From contig CAYMNQ010000001.1 in the NCBI GenBank assembly GCA_964391865.1, forward strand, positions 1,050,802 through 1,114,801: a stretch of 64,000 nt of DNA, given 5' to 3'. Position 1 is the first letter of the stretch, and every line of letters begins with the position of its first letter. Below, piece after piece: positions 18,326-27,253 of the stretch. The notes under the pieces are model-generated. The model was not told where the DNA came from. It did no database searches and was given only the letters and a program-made list of their open reading frames with translations. A program made the position numbers and the translations under genes. Source of the stretch: DASZQL01 sp964391865. GTDB taxonomy: Bacteria > Planctomycetota > Phycisphaerae > Phycisphaerales > UBA1924.

Positions 18326-19339
18326 TCAAGCCTCGGAATCGCCGTCCGTGCGGCTGTGCCGCAGTTTGTTCAGCCGGTCGGCGATCGACATGCCGTGCTT
18401 GACGCGGTCGGCGGGGACGAAGCGCATCAGGATCAGCCCGAACTCGAAGAGCCCGTACATCGCCACGGTCAGGAAGATGAGCGACCACGGGTCTTGCGTG
18501 GGGAAAATCGCGGCGACGATCGCGCAGCCGAAGAGGATGTGCTTGCGGTACGGCGCCAGGTCGCCCACGCCGATCACGCCGATCCACGACAGCAGCATCA
18601 GCACGACCGGCACCTGGAAGCAGATCGCGAACACCAGCGCCAGCCCGAAGACGAGCGAGACGTACTCGCCGATGCGGTACTGCTGCGCGATCGCCCCGCC
18701 GCGGAGCAGCGGCACGCCGACGACCTTGTCTTCCGGCAGCTTGAATCGAAGCTGGTTGAGATCCTGATTCAGCCACATCGAGCCGGGCGGCAGCGGCTTG
18801 AGCTCCGGATCGCCGGCCAACATCGGCACCGTCGGGAATGTCATTCCGGGCGGCACGTCGGCGGTGCGCACACCCTCGCCGATCAACCCTGCTCCGAACA
18901 TGATCAGGAAGTACAGCGAGAGCGGCAGAACCACCTTGTACAGAAACAGCATCGCCAGCGCCGTCAGCGCGGCGGAGAGCGGCAGCAGGAAGTACACGAA
19001 CCGCCGCTCGGCGGCGTACAAGCCCGGCGCGATGAACAGCCATACCTGATAGATGATCCACGGCATCGAGACGATGAACGTCACGATCGTCGCCACCTTC
19101 AGATACGAATTGAACGACTCCAACGGGCTGGTCGCGAGCAGCGTGGGCGGCTCGCCCGCCGCGCGGAGCTGGTCGAGCAGCGGCGCGCAGAGGAACGTCA
19201 GCAGCGAAGAGCCGAAGACCAGACAGACGATGAAGATGGGGATCGGCCCGGCGAGCGCGAAGATCAGGCGCCGACGCAACTCGTCGAGGTGGTCGCCGAA
19301 GGACATCAGCAGGGATGGTTGATCGTCGGGCTCGAGCAT
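18326..19339 (-). CDS. tatC: Twin-arginine translocase subunit TatC
   Basis: A 337-residue polytopic membrane protein that recognises folded, RR-signal proteins for export. Early HLDELRRRLI is the conserved cytoplasmic motif before TM1, and FIAPGLYAAERR is the signature of the first cytoplasmic loop. Six hydrophobic segments can be counted. Between the third and fourth there is an unusually long periplasmic stretch of roughly 80 residues (TADVPPGMTFPTVPMLAG to IAQQYRIGEY), which explains the length above the usual 240-270. GTG 19357 is an alternative start; neither has a Shine-Dalgarno motif. No tatA is nearby. Confidence 0.93.
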   Translation of the reverse strand: MLEPDDQPSLLMSFGDHLDELRRRLIFALAGPIPIFIVCLVFGSSLLTFLCAPLLDQLRAAGEPPTLLATSPLESFNSYLKVATIVTFIVSMPWIIYQVWLFIAPGLYAAERRFVYFLLPLSAALTALAMLFLYKVVLPLSLYFLIMFGAGLIGEGVRTADVPPGMTFPTVPMLAGDPELKPLPPGSMWLNQDLNQLRFKLPEDKVVGVPLLRGGAIAQQYRIGEYVSLVFGLALVFAICFQVPVVLMLLSWIGVIGVGDLAPYRKHILFGCAIVAAIFPTQDPWSLIFLTVAMYGLFEFGLILMRFVPADRVKHGMSIADRLNKLRHSRTDGDSEA

Positions 19340-19567
19340 GGGCTGGATCAAAGGCACGGTAGAGGCCGCGTGTCAGGCGGTGTGCGGCGAAACGCAGCGA
19401 AGGGTGTACCTCATAACCGATCGGCGCAGCGTTGCACCCGCGAGCGCGTTGTAGTCTGGCGCATCTGATCGGCAGGCAACGGGGCGGCGGCATCGATCCG
19501 AACGCGCTCCAACAGTCCTCGATTGGGTTATGTTCGGATGGCGGGGGGTTCTGACAGGAGCGGCAGC

Positions 19568-20221
19568 ATGGCGCGTCCTGATGAGTGGATGACAGTCGTG
19601 GAGGAACAACGATTCGCGGCGGGCGCGATGGCGGGCGATCAGGACGCCGTCAGGGCGATCTGGCATGCGCACCGCCGATGGGTCGCCGCCATCCTGCTGG
19701 CTCACAAGCCGCGGGAGGCGGACCTTGAGGACCTGCTGCAGGAGGTCGCGATGACGCTGGTGCGTCAGGTGCAGTCGCTGAACGATCCCGCCGCTGTGCG
19801 CCCGTGGCTGCGGACGGTGGCGATCAACGCGGCCCGAACGGCCGGGCGGAAGCAGCGTGTCCGCCGGCGCGTCATGTCCCCAACCGGCGGCGACGCGGCG
19901 GAGCAGCAGGAGGATGTGTCTCTCGACCCGGCGCGGGTCGATGCACGGGAAGAGGGTCGGCGGGCGCTGCGCGTGGCGCGCGGCTTGCCGCCCGAGTACG
20001 GAGAGCCGCTCATCCTCCGCGCCGTGCGCGGGCTGAGCTACAAGCAGATCGCCGACATCCTCGGCGTGCCGGTGACGACGATCGAAACGCGGCTCGCGCG
20101 GGCGCGCCGCATGGTGCGCGAAGAAATGATGCGCGAGGAACAGTCGGACTCAGCAGGCAAGATCGGGCCGGGCGGGATCGAGACGGCGGGAGCGCCGGCG
20201 ACAGAGGAGCGTGGATCATGA
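19568..20221 (+). CDS. ECF-type RNA polymerase sigma factor
   Basis: A 217-residue sigma-70 family protein. Region 2 spans about 24-95 (EADLEDLLQEVAMTLVRQV, then RPWLRTVAINAAR). Region 4 spans about 133-184, with the helix-turn-helix LSYKQIADILGVPVTTIETR followed by LARARRMVREE. A linker of about 35 acidic/polar residues and a short C-terminal tail flank region 4. AGGAG seven bases before ATG 19568 sets the start. The stop overlaps the next gene (ATGA), a classic sigma/anti-sigma arrangement. Confidence 0.92.
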   Translation: MARPDEWMTVVEEQRFAAGAMAGDQDAVRAIWHAHRRWVAAILLAHKPREADLEDLLQEVAMTLVRQVQSLNDPAAVRPWLRTVAINAARTAGRKQRVRRRVMSPTGGDAAEQQEDVSLDPARVDAREEGRRALRVARGLPPEYGEPLILRAVRGLSYKQIADILGVPVTTIETRLARARRMVREEMMREEQSDSAGKIGPGGIETAGAPATEERGS

Positions 20222-20898
20222 CGAACGACACTTCACGGATTTCATTCCTGCCGTCGCGCGAGGATGTGCTGATCTGCCGCGTGACCGACGGCGAGGCGAC
20301 CCCTGCCGACTGGGCCGAGCTTGAAAGCCTGGCCCGTACGGACCCGGCGGTGTGGCAGCGCCTGGCGGCGAGCCAGCAGGCGCACGCGCGGTTTGAGCAC
20401 GCCGTCGAGGATGAGATCGCGATCTGCGAACTGGTCGAAGCGCCGGACCGGCGCGTGCTGGCGCGCGGCGCGTTCGCGGCGCGCGTGCGCGAGTACTCCG
20501 GCTGGCTGGCGGCGGCGGCGGTGGCGGTCGCGTGGCTGGGGATCAACCGCGCGCCGGTGCAGCCCAACCTCGGGCCGTTCACGCAACAGGGCGGGATCGT
20601 TCCCGAGCTGACGGGTACACAGCCGCTGCTCAACGTGCCGGCGGATCAACTGCTCGATCAATACAAGCGCTCGGGCATGGCTTCGGGAACGTTCCTGACG
20701 GAACTGCCGCTGCAGTTCGTCGAGAGCCGCGCCAGCGCGGACAACACCGGCGAGCAGGAAGTGATCTACATCCGCCCGATGCTCGAACGCGTGCGGGCGA
20801 AGGACGTGAACGTGGTGAACTACAAGAAGGACGAGAACGGACTGCCGCAGAAAGTGGAGACGACACCGCTGATGCAGCGCACGCCGACGGCGTTCTGA
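20218..20898 (+). CDS. Probable membrane anti-sigma factor
   Basis: A 226-residue protein translationally coupled to the sigma gene. The N-terminal about 90 residues are cytoplasmic and helical (EDVLICRVTDGEATPADWAELE, LARTDPAVWQRLA), followed by a single membrane segment SGWLAAAAVAVAWLGI (94-109) and an extracytoplasmic domain of about 115 residues. This is the topology of anti-sigma factors, but the zinc ZAS motif (HxxxCxxC) is absent. The role follows from topology and coupling rather than from a family signature. Confidence 0.7.
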   Translation: MTNDTSRISFLPSREDVLICRVTDGEATPADWAELESLARTDPAVWQRLAASQQAHARFEHAVEDEIAICELVEAPDRRVLARGAFAARVREYSGWLAAAAVAVAWLGINRAPVQPNLGPFTQQGGIVPELTGTQPLLNVPADQLLDQYKRSGMASGTFLTELPLQFVESRASADNTGEQEVIYIRPMLERVRAKDVNVVNYKKDENGLPQKVETTPLMQRTPTAF

Positions 20899-20981
20899 CG
20901 GATTCTCTTGGGAAACTTGGCGGAGATCATCGTGCGGTGCGTCCGGGTGTGTGACGGCACGAGTCAACAACGAGGTGTGTG

Positions 20982-22568
20982 ATGAACAGCAAGGTCTTTG
21001 AAGTTCGGGGCGTGAATCGGGGCGGGTTGGCCGCGGTGGTCGCGGCGTGCGGGCTGGCGGCGAGCGCGGCGTTCGGGGAGGCGCAGACAGTCGCTCCGGC
21101 GGCACCGACGCCGCCACCGGCGATGGGCTCGCTCGAACGCATCAGCGCCGAGTACGACACGGACGGTCCCTTTACGATCGAGAAGAAGGTGGGCGAGAAC
21201 CCGCCGACGATCGACGCGGAGGATGTCGAGGGCAACAGCTCCAACATGTTCATCACGATCAACCAGGACCTGCGCGTGCGGGTGCGGATGGTGGATGATG
21301 AACTCCGCATCAGCGTCAACGGCCAAAAGCTCAGCACCGAGACGATGACCGACGCGTCGTGGTCCGAACTCCGCGTCAAGGACGCGAAGGGCAACGTGGT
21401 CGCCACGCTGCTCAAGAGTGATGAGGGACGGCTCGAAGCGGTCGCGGGCGACTGGACCGAAGAACGCAGGCGCGAGCGCGAGGAGTACCGCAAGCAAGCG
21501 TCGGAACACCACGAGCGGGCCCTGGCATACCAGCGCGATGCGCTGCGGATGCAAGAGACCGCACGGGCCCAGGCGCGCGAAGCGCTCGGGCGTGCGTACA
21601 GCTCGGGGCGCGGCGCCTCGGGTGGGGGCGGGACGTGGAACCAGAACAATCTGGGCTTCACCGCGCCGGCGGTCGTGTCGTTCCATTCGCCGCGGGTGAT
21701 GATGGGCGTGACGATGAGCGAACCCTCCGAGGAACTCGCCCACCAGGCAGGGATTGATCCCGACGAAACCACCGTCATCACGGGCGTGACGAAAGACCTT
21801 CCCGCCGCGAAGGCCGGGCTGAAGCGCTACGACATCGTGGTGAAAGTCGATGGCGAGACGCCCGCCGACGAAGAAACGATCCGCGAAAAGCTCCGCGAGA
21901 AGAACGCGGGCGATCAACTGAAGTTCGAGGTGCTCCGCAAGGGCGAGCGCCAGGAAGTCACCATCACGCTGGAGGAGTACGACTCGGAGCGCCTGAACTC
22001 GTGGACCACGCAAGGCTTCGCGATCCCGCCGGAGAACTTCGGCGGGCAACTCGGCGGCGCCCTCGGCGGCTGGCTCGGCGGAACGGCCAATCCGTTCGGG
22101 TCCATTGACGAGCAGCGCGCATTCGAAGCAAAGCAGCAGGAACTCGCGCAGCTCGCTCAGAAGCTGCAGGAAATGTCCGTGAAGCTCCACACCGAGCGCG
22201 GGGCGGCCGCCGAGAAAGCGGCGAAGGAAATGTCCGAACTGGGAGAACGGCTCAGCGAACTCGGCGCACAGATCGCGGAGAAGTCCGCCGCCCGCGCGTG
22301 GATCATCGATTCGACCGGGCAGGGGCGCGCCCTCTCCCCGCGCGCCCGCGTGCGGATCGCGCCCGCGCCGCCGGGTCAGCCGGCGGACGTGATCGTCCTC
22401 CCTCCTGACGCGCCGGCGGAACCGAGCGACCCGGTCGACATGTCCAGCGGCGGCACGCGGCGCGACCGCGATCGCATGATCGACGAGCGGCTCGAACGCC
22501 TGGAAAAACTGCTGGAAAAGGTGATTGAAACCCAGGCGAAAGACAGCGGTACCAAAGACGAACAATGA
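20982..22568 (+). CDS. Secreted PDZ-domain protein with C-terminal coiled coil
   Basis: A 528-residue exported protein: basic start, hydrophobic GGLAAVVAACGLAASAAFG, likely cleaved near residue 35. A charged helical stretch (about 150-205) precedes a PDZ domain at about 235-325 (MMGVTMSEPSEELA, GVTKDLPAAKAGLKRYDIVVKVDG). A long charged heptad-like helix follows (QQELAQLAQKLQEMSVK), and the end (ERLEKLLEKVIETQAKDSG) is also helical. No protease domain is seen, so it is a scaffold or sensor. GAGGTG lies just before ATG 20982. Its place after sigma and anti-sigma suggests it helps sense envelope state. Confidence 0.75.
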   Translation: MNSKVFEVRGVNRGGLAAVVAACGLAASAAFGEAQTVAPAAPTPPPAMGSLERISAEYDTDGPFTIEKKVGENPPTIDAEDVEGNSSNMFITINQDLRVRVRMVDDELRISVNGQKLSTETMTDASWSELRVKDAKGNVVATLLKSDEGRLEAVAGDWTEERRREREEYRKQASEHHERALAYQRDALRMQETARAQAREALGRAYSSGRGASGGGGTWNQNNLGFTAPAVVSFHSPRVMMGVTMSEPSEELAHQAGIDPDETTVITGVTKDLPAAKAGLKRYDIVVKVDGETPADEETIREKLREKNAGDQLKFEVLRKGERQEVTITLEEYDSERLNSWTTQGFAIPPENFGGQLGGALGGWLGGTANPFGSIDEQRAFEAKQQELAQLAQKLQEMSVKLHTERGAAAEKAAKEMSELGERLSELGAQIAEKSAARAWIIDSTGQGRALSPRARVRIAPAPPGQPADVIVLPPDAPAEPSDPVDMSSGGTRRDRDRMIDERLERLEKLLEKVIETQAKDSGTKDEQ

Positions 22569-22632
22569 TGCGGACACCCCCGCGCCGGCCCCTACCGGCC
22601 CGGGTCTCTCTCTGACCGCGCGGAACATCGTT

Positions 22633-22671
22633 CAAGGCCGACCCTGCCATGGGCCGGCCTTGAGCGTTTTT
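22633..22671 (+). terminator. Rho-independent terminator after the PDZ gene
   Basis: CAAGGCCG (22633-22640) pairs with CGGCCTTG (22655-22662); the inner bases can pair further. A T5 tract follows within 5 nt (AGCGTTTTT). Confidence 0.75.
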
Positions 22672-22853
22672 GCGGCGTGCATCGGGTGGCACGCGCACGG
22701 CTCGGAGTATGCGTGCCGGCTCGCGCGACCTCGCGGCGGAGCATGGTCCGAGCACCATGCCCCGGCACCCTTGAATGGAATCCCGCCCACGCGCTTGCCG
22801 CGCGGGTACGCTGACGGCTTGTTCGCGTGAAACCTCACACGGAGGCGGCGGCT

Positions 22854-24854
22854 ATGGTGCGATTCGGGTTGTTGTTCGGCGCGGTGATGCTCGGCCTGTT
22901 CACGCCCGCGCGATGGGCCTCGGCACAGAGCGTGAGCATGGCACTCTCCGTCGACGCGACGGACATCGGGCGGAACCTCGTGAACTCGCGCCTCTCGCTG
23001 CCAGTGCGGCGAGACCCCTCGACCGGAACGATGGAGATGCGCTATATCGTTTGGACGCCCGGAAATCACACGCCCAGCGGGCCGGCCGAGAACATCGCGT
23101 CGCTCGTGTTCAAGGCGGACGACGCCGCATCGCCTCTCGCGTGGGACCGAGACCCGGCGGCGGTGGAGCGATTCACGGTCCGCGTTCCGGAGGGTGCGAA
23201 GACGCTGCGCGTCGAACTCTCGTACATCGCCGGGCAGCCCAACGTGAACTCACGCACCAGCGATTCCTACGGGCGCGGCAACTTCGGGATCGTGAACTGG
23301 AATACCGTCCTGCTCTACCCCGCGGGCGTTTCAAATCAACAGATCGAGGTGCAGGCGACTCTGGCCCGCCCCACAGGATGGCGCTTTGCCACCGCGCTGC
23401 AGTCTTCGCGCGGCGACGAGACGACGACATACTTTGACGCCGTCCCGCTGGCGCAACTCATCGATTGCCCCGTGATCCTGGGCGAGCACGTTGAGAGTTG
23501 GCGCATGGACGTGCCCGGCGAAGCGCCGCACTTCTATCACACCGTGGCGGCGGAGGCGGAGCAGGCGAAAGTCCCCGAGTGGGTGCGCGCGAAGCTGAAC
23601 GCGATGATCGCCGAGGGCATGGCGGTCATGCCGATCTACCCCGTGCCCGGCTCGCCGCGCGATCCGCGCCTGCCCTTCCCGCGCGAGCGCTACCACTTCT
23701 TGCACTCGGTCGGCATGCCGGGGTTCACGGGAGGGCTCGAGCACTCGACCAGCACGCTCATCGGCTCGGGCGCGAAGGTGTGGGGCGAACTTGAGAAGAA
23801 TGATCTTCAGGGCGGCGGGGCGGCGGTGCTCGTCATCCCGCACGAATACTTCCACGTCTGGTGCGGCAAGCTGCGCGCGCCCGCTGGACTTGTCCGGCAG
23901 GACTACTCCACGCCGCCCGACACCTCGTTGCTGTGGGTGTACGAAGGGCTGACGGACTATTACACCGACATCCTCGGCGTGCGCAGCGGCATGATCTCGC
24001 TCGACGAGTTCAAGCAGACCTTCGCCGACCTGCTCAGCGTCTACGAGATGCGCAGCGGGCGGCTGTGGCGCAGCGTGGAGGACACCGCCCGCGCGGCCCG
24101 GCACTTGCGCAACCCCAGCATTTACTGGGCCGCCATGCGCCAGGGGCAGGAGTACTACGGGCAGGGCGCGATGTTCTGGATGGAGGCGGACCTCCTGATC
24201 CGTCGCGCCAGCGGCGGTGCGAAGTCGCTGGATGACTTCTGCCGGGCTTTCTTCGACGTGCCCGTCCGCGCCATCGGCGATCAGGCGACCTTCACACGCG
24301 AGGATGTCGTCGCGGCGCTGAAGGCGCTCGAACCGAAGACAGACTGGGACGCGCTGATCCGCGCGCGGATCGAATCACCGGCGTCGACGCTCGACCTCTC
24401 GCCGCTCGCGGCGCTTGCGGGCGTGAAGCTCGAGTTCACCAGCGACCCCACGCCCCTGCAGAAAAAGCAGTCGGCGAAGGACGGCGAACTCAATCTGCGC
24501 ACCTCGCTCGGCGTGCGATTGAACAAGGACGGCGAGATCACCGACCTCATCCCCGGCAGCGCGGCGGATGTTGCCGGCTTGGCGTACGGCATGAAGATCA
24601 TCGCGGTCAACAACTTCGCGTGGAGCACCGAGCGCATGAGGGACGCGGTGAAGCAGTCACCCGAGCGCGGGGCGGTGGACGTGATCGTCTCGTTCCAGGA
24701 GCGCGTCGAAACCAAGCAGGTCGCGCACGCCGGCGGGATGCGCTGGCCCAGGGTCACGCCCGTTGAAGGGGAGACGGACTGGTTGGCGGCGATCGCCAAA
24801 CCGCTGGTGCCGAAGCCCGCGCCCGAGCCCGCGAAAGAGCAATCGCCTCGGTGA
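22854..24854 (+). CDS. M61-family metallopeptidase with PDZ domain
   Basis: A 666-residue exported zinc aminopeptidase-like protein. A signal peptide (VRFGLLFGAVMLGLF) is followed by the N-terminal beta domain with MRYIVWTPGNHTPSG. The catalytic HExxH is HEYFH (330-334), and the third zinc ligand is Glu364 in LWVYEGLTDYY. A C-terminal PDZ domain (about 545-620: LGVRLNKDGEITDLIPGSA) matches the known M61 layout. GGAGG eight bases before ATG 22854 sets the start. A terminator separates it from the PDZ gene, so it may be its own transcript, although the shared PDZ theme suggests linked envelope work. Confidence 0.9.
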   Translation: MVRFGLLFGAVMLGLFTPARWASAQSVSMALSVDATDIGRNLVNSRLSLPVRRDPSTGTMEMRYIVWTPGNHTPSGPAENIASLVFKADDAASPLAWDRDPAAVERFTVRVPEGAKTLRVELSYIAGQPNVNSRTSDSYGRGNFGIVNWNTVLLYPAGVSNQQIEVQATLARPTGWRFATALQSSRGDETTTYFDAVPLAQLIDCPVILGEHVESWRMDVPGEAPHFYHTVAAEAEQAKVPEWVRAKLNAMIAEGMAVMPIYPVPGSPRDPRLPFPRERYHFLHSVGMPGFTGGLEHSTSTLIGSGAKVWGELEKNDLQGGGAAVLVIPHEYFHVWCGKLRAPAGLVRQDYSTPPDTSLLWVYEGLTDYYTDILGVRSGMISLDEFKQTFADLLSVYEMRSGRLWRSVEDTARAARHLRNPSIYWAAMRQGQEYYGQGAMFWMEADLLIRRASGGAKSLDDFCRAFFDVPVRAIGDQATFTREDVVAALKALEPKTDWDALIRARIESPASTLDLSPLAALAGVKLEFTSDPTPLQKKQSAKDGELNLRTSLGVRLNKDGEITDLIPGSAADVAGLAYGMKIIAVNNFAWSTERMRDAVKQSPERGAVDVIVSFQERVETKQVAHAGGMRWPRVTPVEGETDWLAAIAKPLVPKPAPEPAKEQSPR

Positions 24855-24869
24855 CGAACAGCACCCGGA

Positions 24870-24888
24870 CGCGCGGGAATCCCGCGCG
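24870..24888 (+). terminator. GC hairpin after the M61 gene
   Basis: CGCGCGGG (24870-24877) pairs perfectly with CCCGCGCG (24881-24888) around AAT. No T-tract follows, so it is only a possible terminator. Confidence 0.35.
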
Positions 24889-25047
24889 AATCGGTGGCAT
24901 CGAACATGGAAGCGTCCGATGTAGGAGCGTGCTAGGATTGCGGCCCCGGTCGGTGCGGGAAACGGCGGCGGTGAAGGACGCCCTGAAGCCCGCCGATGCA
25001 CCGACGACGACAGCGCGGACGGACCCACACGCGAGGACACACGACCT

Positions 25048-25389
25048 ATGGCCAGCGAGAACATCCACCAGTTCACCGATGCGAATTTCCAGGCCGAAGT
25101 GATCGGCTCGAACGTGCCCGTGCTCGTCGATTTCTGGGCCGAGTGGTGCATGCCCTGCCGCATGCTCGCGCCGACGATCGACGAGATTGCGGGCGAGTTC
25201 AAGGGCAAGGTGAAGGTCGGCAAGGTGGACACCGACAAGAACCGCAACATCAGCCTCGAATACAAGATCACCGCGATCCCGACCGTCATTCTGTTCCACG
25301 GCGGGCAGGTGAAGAAGAAGTTCGTTGGGCTGACGAGCAAGGGCGATCTCCAGAACGCGCTGAACGAACTCGCCGGCGCGGAGGCGTAA
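25048..25389 (+). CDS. trxA: Thioredoxin
   Basis: A 113-residue single-domain thioredoxin without signal peptide, so cytoplasmic. It has PVLVDFWAEWCMPCRM, the active site WCMPC at 33-37 and the cis-proline at 78 (TAIPTV), then FHGGQVKKKFVG. The usual dipeptide is Gly-Pro; here it is Met-Pro, which should alter redox potential or partner choice. GAGG lies about 11 bases before the ATG. It stands alone between two short gaps. Confidence 0.93.
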   Translation: MASENIHQFTDANFQAEVIGSNVPVLVDFWAEWCMPCRMLAPTIDEIAGEFKGKVKVGKVDTDKNRNISLEYKITAIPTVILFHGGQVKKKFVGLTSKGDLQNALNELAGAEA

Positions 25390-25610
25390 GCTCGGCGGGG
25401 ATTCGTGCCGCGGGCGGGGGCACTGATTCGGAAGAAGAGCAATCTCCGGTCGGTGCCCGCGGCGTCTGGTTCCTCCCTCGAACACCTCGGCGAATGTCGG
25501 AAGCGCCGTCGATCTCGAAATCGCGGAGCGTGCCGAGCGTCAACACATCATTAACCGCGAACACAGCCCTTCCGCGCCGAGGGGCTGTACATCGGTTCCG
25601 GGATCGGTTC

Positions 25611-25616
25611 TAGACT
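25611..25616 (+). promoter_or_regulatory. Candidate -10 box (TAGACT) for a leaderless transcript
   Basis: TAGACT ends 6 nt before ATG 25623 (GCGCGC between). Transcription would start at or next to the start codon. There is no Shine-Dalgarno motif. Confidence 0.45.
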
Positions 25617-25622
25617 GCGCGC

Positions 25623-26612
25623 ATGATCGTGCCAAGCGGCGAGCGCGTGCGCGTGGTGAAGTCCGCTCCGTCGGTGCGCGATCCCGGCGCGCTCCCGGCC
25701 TACATCGCGTCGCGCGCGTTCCTCGACTCCGCCCGCGTGCTGAAGGTGGAGGATGAGCGGTCGTGCGTGCTGGTGGGCGAACTGCCGAACGAGTTGGCGG
25801 CGTGCGGATTCGCCGGGCCGGGCGCACCGAACGGCGGGCACGACGCCGACTTGCGCGCGCGCGTGGTGGTGAAAGTGATGGCGCACGATCGGCCCATCAA
25901 GCACTTCTTCCAGCGCGCGCTCGGCACCACGCGGCACCTGCGCCAGTGGCGCGGGGCAGAACTGCTCATGAAGCACGGCTTTGCCGCCGCAAGGCCGATG
26001 GTGGTGTTCCGGGCGCGCGGCCGGTTTGCAAGTGTCGAAGCGGAGTCGAGGGTGTCCCTCTCCCCGGCCCTTTCCCAGGGGGAGAGGGGGGCAGAGGCTC
26101 GCCGCGCGGGGCTGGTTGAGGTGCTGGTGCTGGAGTGGCTGCCGGGGAAGACGCTGCTGCAGCACATGGCGGATCGTGATCTCACGCTGAAGCAGGAGCA
26201 TGCGCTGGCGGACGCGGTGGGAGTGCTCGCGGGGACAATGCTCGACAGCTCATTGGCGACGCGCGACTTCAAGCCGTCAAACATCGTGGTGTTGTGGCAT
26301 GAGGGCGTGCCGCGGATGGGTTTGGTCGACACGGCGGATATTGGGCGTGTTCGCGGCTGTGCAGCGCGACTCAGTATGGCATTCGCCCTCGCAGTTGAGC
26401 CGCGAGGGTTGAGATGTCTACCCCGCCGAGCGCTCTGCTGGCGGGCGGTCAAGGCCATGATCCGTTCGTACATCAATGAGCCTGACGACACCGCCCTCGA
26501 ACGGGACGTCCGATTCGAGACTCGCGAATTGTGGCAGGAGCTTCGCGAGCCGTTGTTCATGCACGGCTCGGGGGTGCCGAAGGTGAACCCTTTGCGTTTT
26601 GGCGTCCGTTGA
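25623..26612 (+). CDS. LPS-core kinase-like protein (Kdo/WaaP family) carrying an in-frame repeat
   Basis: A 329-residue kinase-fold protein probably phosphorylating LPS core heptose or Kdo. VVVKVM (82-87) holds the ATP-site Lys, EWLPGKTLLQHM is the hinge region, RDFKPSN (214-220) is the catalytic loop and VDTAD (235-239) the metal-binding DxD equivalent. Residues about 133-160 (including SLSPALSQGERG) are encoded by a dispersed palindrome inserted between two kinase strands, without breaking the frame. Residues 245-275 also look unusually arginine- and cysteine-rich. Activity could be impaired. LPS genes gmhB and a heptosyltransferase lie nearby. Confidence 0.6.
   Translation: MIVPSGERVRVVKSAPSVRDPGALPAYIASRAFLDSARVLKVEDERSCVLVGELPNELAACGFAGPGAPNGGHDADLRARVVVKVMAHDRPIKHFFQRALGTTRHLRQWRGAELLMKHGFAAARPMVVFRARGRFASVEAESRVSLSPALSQGERGAEARRAGLVEVLVLEWLPGKTLLQHMADRDLTLKQEHALADAVGVLAGTMLDSSLATRDFKPSNIVVLWHEGVPRMGLVDTADIGRVRGCAARLSMAFALAVEPRGLRCLPRRALCWRAVKAMIRSYINEPDDTALERDVRFETRELWQELREPLFMHGSGVPKVNPLRFGVR
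26056..26088. repeat. REP-like palindrome inside the kinase gene
   Basis: CCCTCTCCCC (26056-26065) pairs perfectly with GGGGAGAGGG (26079-26088). Its translation SLSPALSQGERG is a peptide I have met repeatedly in unrelated bacterial proteins where this palindrome lies within genes. Confidence 0.7.
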
Positions 26613-26619
26613 CGCCGAC

Positions 26620-26645
26620 CATGCTCGCCCAAAGCTGCGAGCATG
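26620..26645. repeat. CATGCTCGC hairpin, copy 1
   Basis: CATGCTCGC (26620-26628) pairs with GCGAGCATG (26637-26645), followed by CCACCC. It lies between two convergent gene ends and may act as a two-way terminator. A near-identical copy is at 27254. Confidence 0.75.
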
Positions 26646-26669
26646 CCACCCCGCAAACAGCGAGCGCGA

Positions 26670-27215
26670 TCACCCCGCCTTGCCGTTCCGTAAATCGAGC
26701 ATGCGGGCCAAGCCGCGCTCGTACGCCCGGCCGAAGTCGATCTGCGAGATGTCGTCGAGCATCAACGCCCAGTGCCCGTCGATCGAGCCATCGGTGCTCA
26801 CGCACTCGGCGACGACCGCGTCACCCTCGAAGCGGATCGCCGTACCGATATAGCACACGCCCGACTTCTGGTCGCTCAGGTGGAACGTGATCAGCCGTTC
26901 GTGCAGCGCAATCGAAGAAATGATCGATCGCCAATCGCTCAGCGCCACGAACTCGGCCCGACGGGCCGTCTCGTGCTGGTATTGCAGGGCGCTCGACCAT
27001 GCTTCGAGCGCGTCGGTCCCCCAGCGTACGAACTCCACATCCTCGGCACGGATCACCGCGAAGCCGTCAAGCGTGACGTTGTCACCCGCGACGGCGATGA
27101 GCAGGAACTCATCGGTCATCGCTTCGATATAGCCACGGACGTCAGTCTGCCGCTCGCGGCGGAGATCGACAAGCTTTCCGTCGGCATGGAGTTGGCGGAG
27201 CAGCGCAGCATCCAT
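26670..27215 (-). CDS. Hypothetical cytoplasmic protein
   Basis: A 181-residue protein of no recognised family, mostly alternating strands and helices (TDVRGYIEAMTDEFLLIAVAG, GFAVIRAEDVEFVRWG). The repeated pattern 'response to an effect on an RNA- or Sm-like barrel' is suggested by two similar halves (EFLLIAVAGDNVTLDGFAVI and KSGVCYIGTAIRFEGDAVV), but this is weak. GGAG seven bases before ATG 27215 sets the start; upstream in-frame residues are only translated repeat DNA. No signal or membrane segment. Confidence 0.65.
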   Translation of the reverse strand: MDAALLRQLHADGKLVDLRRERQTDVRGYIEAMTDEFLLIAVAGDNVTLDGFAVIRAEDVEFVRWGTDALEAWSSALQYQHETARRAEFVALSDWRSIISSIALHERLITFHLSDQKSGVCYIGTAIRFEGDAVVAECVSTDGSIDGHWALMLDDISQIDFGRAYERGLARMLDLRNGKAG

Positions 27216-27253
27216 CGTGAGGCTCCAAAGTGCATCCCACGATACCCGCGATC

